Below, piece after piece: positions 54,563 through 57,431 of a DNA stretch of 57,431 nt. Below the pieces are notes generated by a model. The model was not told the origin of the DNA. It worked only from the letters and a program-made list of their open reading frames with translations, and ran no database searches. This DNA is from an uncultured Flavonifractor sp. Its GTDB lineage: Bacteria > Bacillota > Clostridia > Oscillospirales > Oscillospiraceae. Position numbers and translations under genes: made by a program. The stretch covers positions 1 to 57,431 of the forward strand of contig CAJUDT010000004.1 in the NCBI GenBank assembly GCA_910585415.1. Reading direction: 5' to 3'. The stretch's first letter is position 1. Each line of letters starts with the position of its first letter.

Positions 54563-57310
54563 ATGGGACTTTTGAAAAAGCTGTTTGGCACCACCTCGGA
54601 AAAGGAGCTGCGGTCCATCAAGCCCATCGCGGACAAGATTGAGGCGCTGGAGGGGACCTACTCCGCCCTCACCGACCAGGAGCTTCAGGCCAAGACCCCG
54701 GAGTTCAAGGAGCGCCTGAAAAACGGGGAGACCTTGGACGACATTCTTCCCGAGGCCTTTGCCGCCTGCCGGGAGGCCGCGTGGCGGGTGCTGGGCATGA
54801 AGCCCTACCGGGTGCAGCTCATTGGCGGCATCATTCTCCACCAGGGGCGCATTGCCGAGATGAAAACCGGCGAGGGCAAGACTCTGGTAGCCACCCTGCC
54901 CGCCTACCTGAACGCCCTGGCGGGGGAGGGCGTGCATATCGTCACGGTCAACGACTATCTGGCCAAGCGCGACTCTGAGTGGATGGGCAAGGTGTACCGT
55001 TTCATGGGCCTCACCGTGGGTCTGGTGATTCACGACGTCAACCCCAAGGACCGGAAGGCCTCCTATGACGCCGATATCACGTATGGAACCAACAATGAGT
55101 TTGGCTTTGACTACCTGCGGGATAATATGGCCATCTACGCCCACGAAATGGTCCAGCGGGGCCATGCCTTCGCCATTGTGGACGAGGTGGACTCCATCCT
55201 CATCGACGAGGCCCGTACCCCCCTCATCATCTCCGGTCAGGGGGACAAGTCCACCCAGCTCTATACCATTGTGGATTCCTTTGTCTCCCGCCTGAAGGGC
55301 CAGCGGGTCACTAGTGTGGACACCAAGGAGGAAGAGGACCCCGACGTGGACGCGGACTATATCGTGGACGAGAAGGCCCGCACCGTCACCCTCACCGCCC
55401 GAGGCGTGTCCAAGGCCGAGCAGCAGTTCCAGCTGGAGAATCTGGCCGACCCGGAGAACACCACCCTCTCCCACCATATCAATCAGGCCATCCGGGCCCG
55501 GGGCCTCATGAAGCGGGACATTGACTACGTGGTGAAGGATGGAGAGGTTATCATCGTAGACGAGTTCACCGGCCGCCTCATGTACGGGAGAAGGTACTCC
55601 GAGGGCCTCCACCAGGCCATTGAGGCCAAGGAGCATGTGGAGGTGGCCCGTGAGTCCAAGACCCTGGCGACCATTACGTTCCAGAACTATTTCCGCCTCT
55701 ATGGCAAGCTCTCTGGCATGACGGGTACCGCCATGACCGAGGAAGAGGAATTTGGGACCATCTACGCCCTGGATATTGTGGAGATTCCCACCAATAAGCC
55801 TCTGGCCCGCAAGGACAACCCCGACGTGGTGTATAAAAACGAGGTGGGCAAGTTCCGGGCCATTGTGGAGCAGATTGCCCAGTGTCACGAGAAGGGCCAG
55901 CCGGTGCTGGTGGGCACCATCTCCATTGAGAAGTCGGAGCAGCTCTCGGCCATGCTCAAGCGCAAGGGCATTAAGCACAACGTCCTGAACGCCAAGTTCC
56001 ACGAGAAGGAAGCGGAAATTGTGGCCCAGGCGGGCAAGTTCGGCGCGGTGACGGTGGCCACCAACATGGCTGGCCGCGGCACCGATATTATGCTGGGGGG
56101 CAACGCGGAGTTCCTGGCCAAGGCGGACCTGCGCAAGGCGGGCCTCTCGGACGAGCTTATCGCGGAGGCCACCGGCTTTGCGGAGACGGATAACCAGGAG
56201 ATTCTGGACGCCCGCCGCCGGTATGCCGAGGCGGAGGCCAAGTACAAGGAGGAGATTCAGCAGGAGGCCGACAAGGTCCGGGAGGTGGGCGGTCTGTTCA
56301 TCCTGGGCACCGAGCGCCACGAATCCCGCCGGATTGACAATCAGCTCCGGGGCCGTGCGGGCCGTCAGGGGGACCCTGGCGAGAGCCGCTTCTTCCTGTC
56401 CCTGGAGGACGATATCATGCGCCTGTTCGGCTCCGAGCGGGTCATGGGTATGATGGAGCGCATGGGTGTGGACGAGGATACCCCCATTGACGCAAAGATT
56501 TTGTCCGGGGCCATTGAGAATGCTCAGAAACAGGTGGAGTCCCGGAACTTCCAGACCCGTAAGACGGTGCTGGAGTACGACGACGTGATGAATACGCAGC
56601 GAAAGGTGATTTACGAGCAGCGCCGGAAGGTGCTGGACGGGGAGAACCTTCAGGAGTCGGTGCAGAACATGCTCACCACGGTGATTTCCAATGAAGTCAA
56701 CGCCCATATGGGAGAGCTCAAGCACATGGATGCCGAGGGCTGGCGGGAGACTTGCGCCCAGTTCCGGGGGGTGTTTCTGCGTCCTGACGAGTTTAAGTTC
56801 AGCGACCATGAGCTGGAGCAGTATGATGCTCAGGGGCTGATTGATTTGCTCCATGAGCGGGCGGCGGACCTGTATGGGCAGAAGGAGAAGGCTTTGGGTG
56901 AACCGCTGATGCGGGAGCTGGAGCGGGTGATGATGCTTCGGGTGGTGGACGAGTATTGGATGGACCACCTGGACAATATGACGGAGCTGCGGCAGGGCAT
57001 TGGCCTGCGGGCATATGGACAGAGCGACCCGGTGGTGGAGTATAAGCGGGAAGGCTACGAGATGTTCGAGCAGATGATTGCCGCTATCCAAGAGGAAACG
57101 CTCCGCAGGGTGTATCTGGCCCGGATTCAGACCGGGGCCAGTGTGAAGCGTGAACGCGTGGCGAAAGTTACCGGCGAGAGCGCCGGTGGGGATCAGACTG
57201 TGAAAAAACAACCAGTCAAAAAGGTTAAAAAGCCTGGGAGGAATGATCCTTGTCCCTGTGGGAGTGGGAAGAAGTATAAAAAGTGCTGCGGAATGAATGA
57301 GAATGATTGA
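54563..57310 (+). CDS. secA: Preprotein translocase ATPase SecA
   Basis: 915 residues. Walker A MKTGEGKT is at 100-107; AIVDEVDSILIDEARTPLIISG is the Walker B/PPXD junction. RKTVLEYDDVMNTQRKVIYEQR is in the scaffold region, and the extreme C-terminus carries the zinc motif C897-x-C899-x8-C908-C909. SecA drives secretion through SecYEG; the zinc tail binds SecB or, in organisms without SecB, ribosomes and phospholipids. The ATG at MGLLKKLFGTTSEKEL follows AGAAAGGTG; a 29-codon extension upstream starts inside the promoter region. A single SecA copy is seen here. Confidence 0.97.
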   Translation: MGLLKKLFGTTSEKELRSIKPIADKIEALEGTYSALTDQELQAKTPEFKERLKNGETLDDILPEAFAACREAAWRVLGMKPYRVQLIGGIILHQGRIAEMKTGEGKTLVATLPAYLNALAGEGVHIVTVNDYLAKRDSEWMGKVYRFMGLTVGLVIHDVNPKDRKASYDADITYGTNNEFGFDYLRDNMAIYAHEMVQRGHAFAIVDEVDSILIDEARTPLIISGQGDKSTQLYTIVDSFVSRLKGQRVTSVDTKEEEDPDVDADYIVDEKARTVTLTARGVSKAEQQFQLENLADPENTTLSHHINQAIRARGLMKRDIDYVVKDGEVIIVDEFTGRLMYGRRYSEGLHQAIEAKEHVEVARESKTLATITFQNYFRLYGKLSGMTGTAMTEEEEFGTIYALDIVEIPTNKPLARKDNPDVVYKNEVGKFRAIVEQIAQCHEKGQPVLVGTISIEKSEQLSAMLKRKGIKHNVLNAKFHEKEAEIVAQAGKFGAVTVATNMAGRGTDIMLGGNAEFLAKADLRKAGLSDELIAEATGFAETDNQEILDARRRYAEAEAKYKEEIQQEADKVREVGGLFILGTERHESRRIDNQLRGRAGRQGDPGESRFFLSLEDDIMRLFGSERVMGMMERMGVDEDTPIDAKILSGAIENAQKQVESRNFQTRKTVLEYDDVMNTQRKVIYEQRRKVLDGENLQESVQNMLTTVISNEVNAHMGELKHMDAEGWRETCAQFRGVFLRPDEFKFSDHELEQYDAQGLIDLLHERAADLYGQKEKALGEPLMRELERVMMLRVVDEYWMDHLDNMTELRQGIGLRAYGQSDPVVEYKREGYEMFEQMIAAIQEETLRRVYLARIQTGASVKRERVAKVTGESAGGDQTVKKQPVKKVKKPGRNDPCPCGSGKKYKKCCGMNEND

Positions 57311-57431
57311 TACTTTTTCTACGGTAATCTCTGCGGTTCGTTAGCTGGTCCTTGCTTTTTTTTTGGGGGGGGTGGTGCCTCTTCCTCGATACTCCCTACG
57401 ATTCGTTTTCTGGTCCCGCCTCCGGCGGGTT
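57311..57431. repeat. Non-coding window end with imperfect direct repeats and homopolymers
   Basis: Two 25-base imperfect direct repeats, CTGCGGTTCGTTAGCTGGTC... (57331-57355) and CTACGATTCGTTTTCTGGTC... (57396-57420), flank a run of nine T followed by eight G. No coding frame or clear terminator hairpin was found. The window ends inside a further GC hairpin arm (CCCGCCTCCGGCGGG). Confidence 0.5.

Overview
The window is one contiguous piece of a GC-rich, spore-forming, Gram-positive chromosome. The best guess is a gut Clostridia member of the Oscillospiraceae (Flavonifractor/Lawsonibacter/Intestinimonas type). This is inferred from the dipicolinate synthase pair (dpaA/dpaB), the ftsE-ftsX-M23-S41 cluster, YerC, FakA/Asp23, a Zn-tailed SecA, AGGAGG-type ribosome binding sites and sigma-A promoters. 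No rRNA, tRNA, CRISPR array, phage or insertion-sequence transposase was recognised.

Layout. 1-3.7 kb: end of rpsG, fusA, tuf. 3.9-6.1 kb: an MscS channel followed by two tandem paralogous membrane proteins produced by a visible 667-bp duplication that also copied the end of mscS. 6.1-8.7 kb: a DUF4830 protein, an RsuA-type pseudouridine synthase and a CdaR/PucR-type regulator. 8.8-12.9 kb: ftsE, ftsX, a coiled-coil M23 peptidase and an S41 protease (cell-wall remodelling). 13-15.9 kb: a MerR-RDD membrane regulator behind a 19-bp-spacer promoter, then a CBS/CorC transporter behind a structured leader. 16-31 kb is mostly minus strand: O-antigen ligase-like protein and GT4; a CPA2 antiporter; phosphoketolase; a surface M13 peptidase with an SLH-like N-terminus; an SplB-like radical SAM protein overlapping an unknown secreted protein; and a tight five-gene operon yerC-methyltransferase-hslO-GT2-gtrA. 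31-37.5 kb: a DUF3298 protein, purA, an RNHCP-type zinc protein with a leader mini-ORF, and a 28-repeat Sel1 protein.

37.6-48.4 kb is a 12-gene ethanolamine-utilisation microcompartment operon: eutG-A-B-C-L-E-M(long)-T-pduL-unknown-H-Q. EutH should import ethanolamine. EutBC (reactivated by EutA, supplied with adenosylcobalamin by EutT) cleaves it to acetaldehyde and ammonia. EutE makes acetyl-CoA, PduL makes acetyl phosphate and EutG makes ethanol. EutL and EutM are the only shell proteins in the window; EutN, EutS, EutK and EutVW are not seen. The EutM gene carries a 134-codon in-frame extension with its own strong ribosome binding site, plus a second strong site before the canonical EutM start. 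This is the most unusual coding feature here.

48.4-57.4 kb: dpaB/dpaA, a small Cys-rich membrane protein, Asp23, FakA, a MATE exporter and secA. Several intergenic regions hold hairpin-rich repeats that share sequence with one another (3.66/16.1 kb; 50.4/52.9 kb; 20.2/50.5 kb), suggesting REP-like families in this genome.
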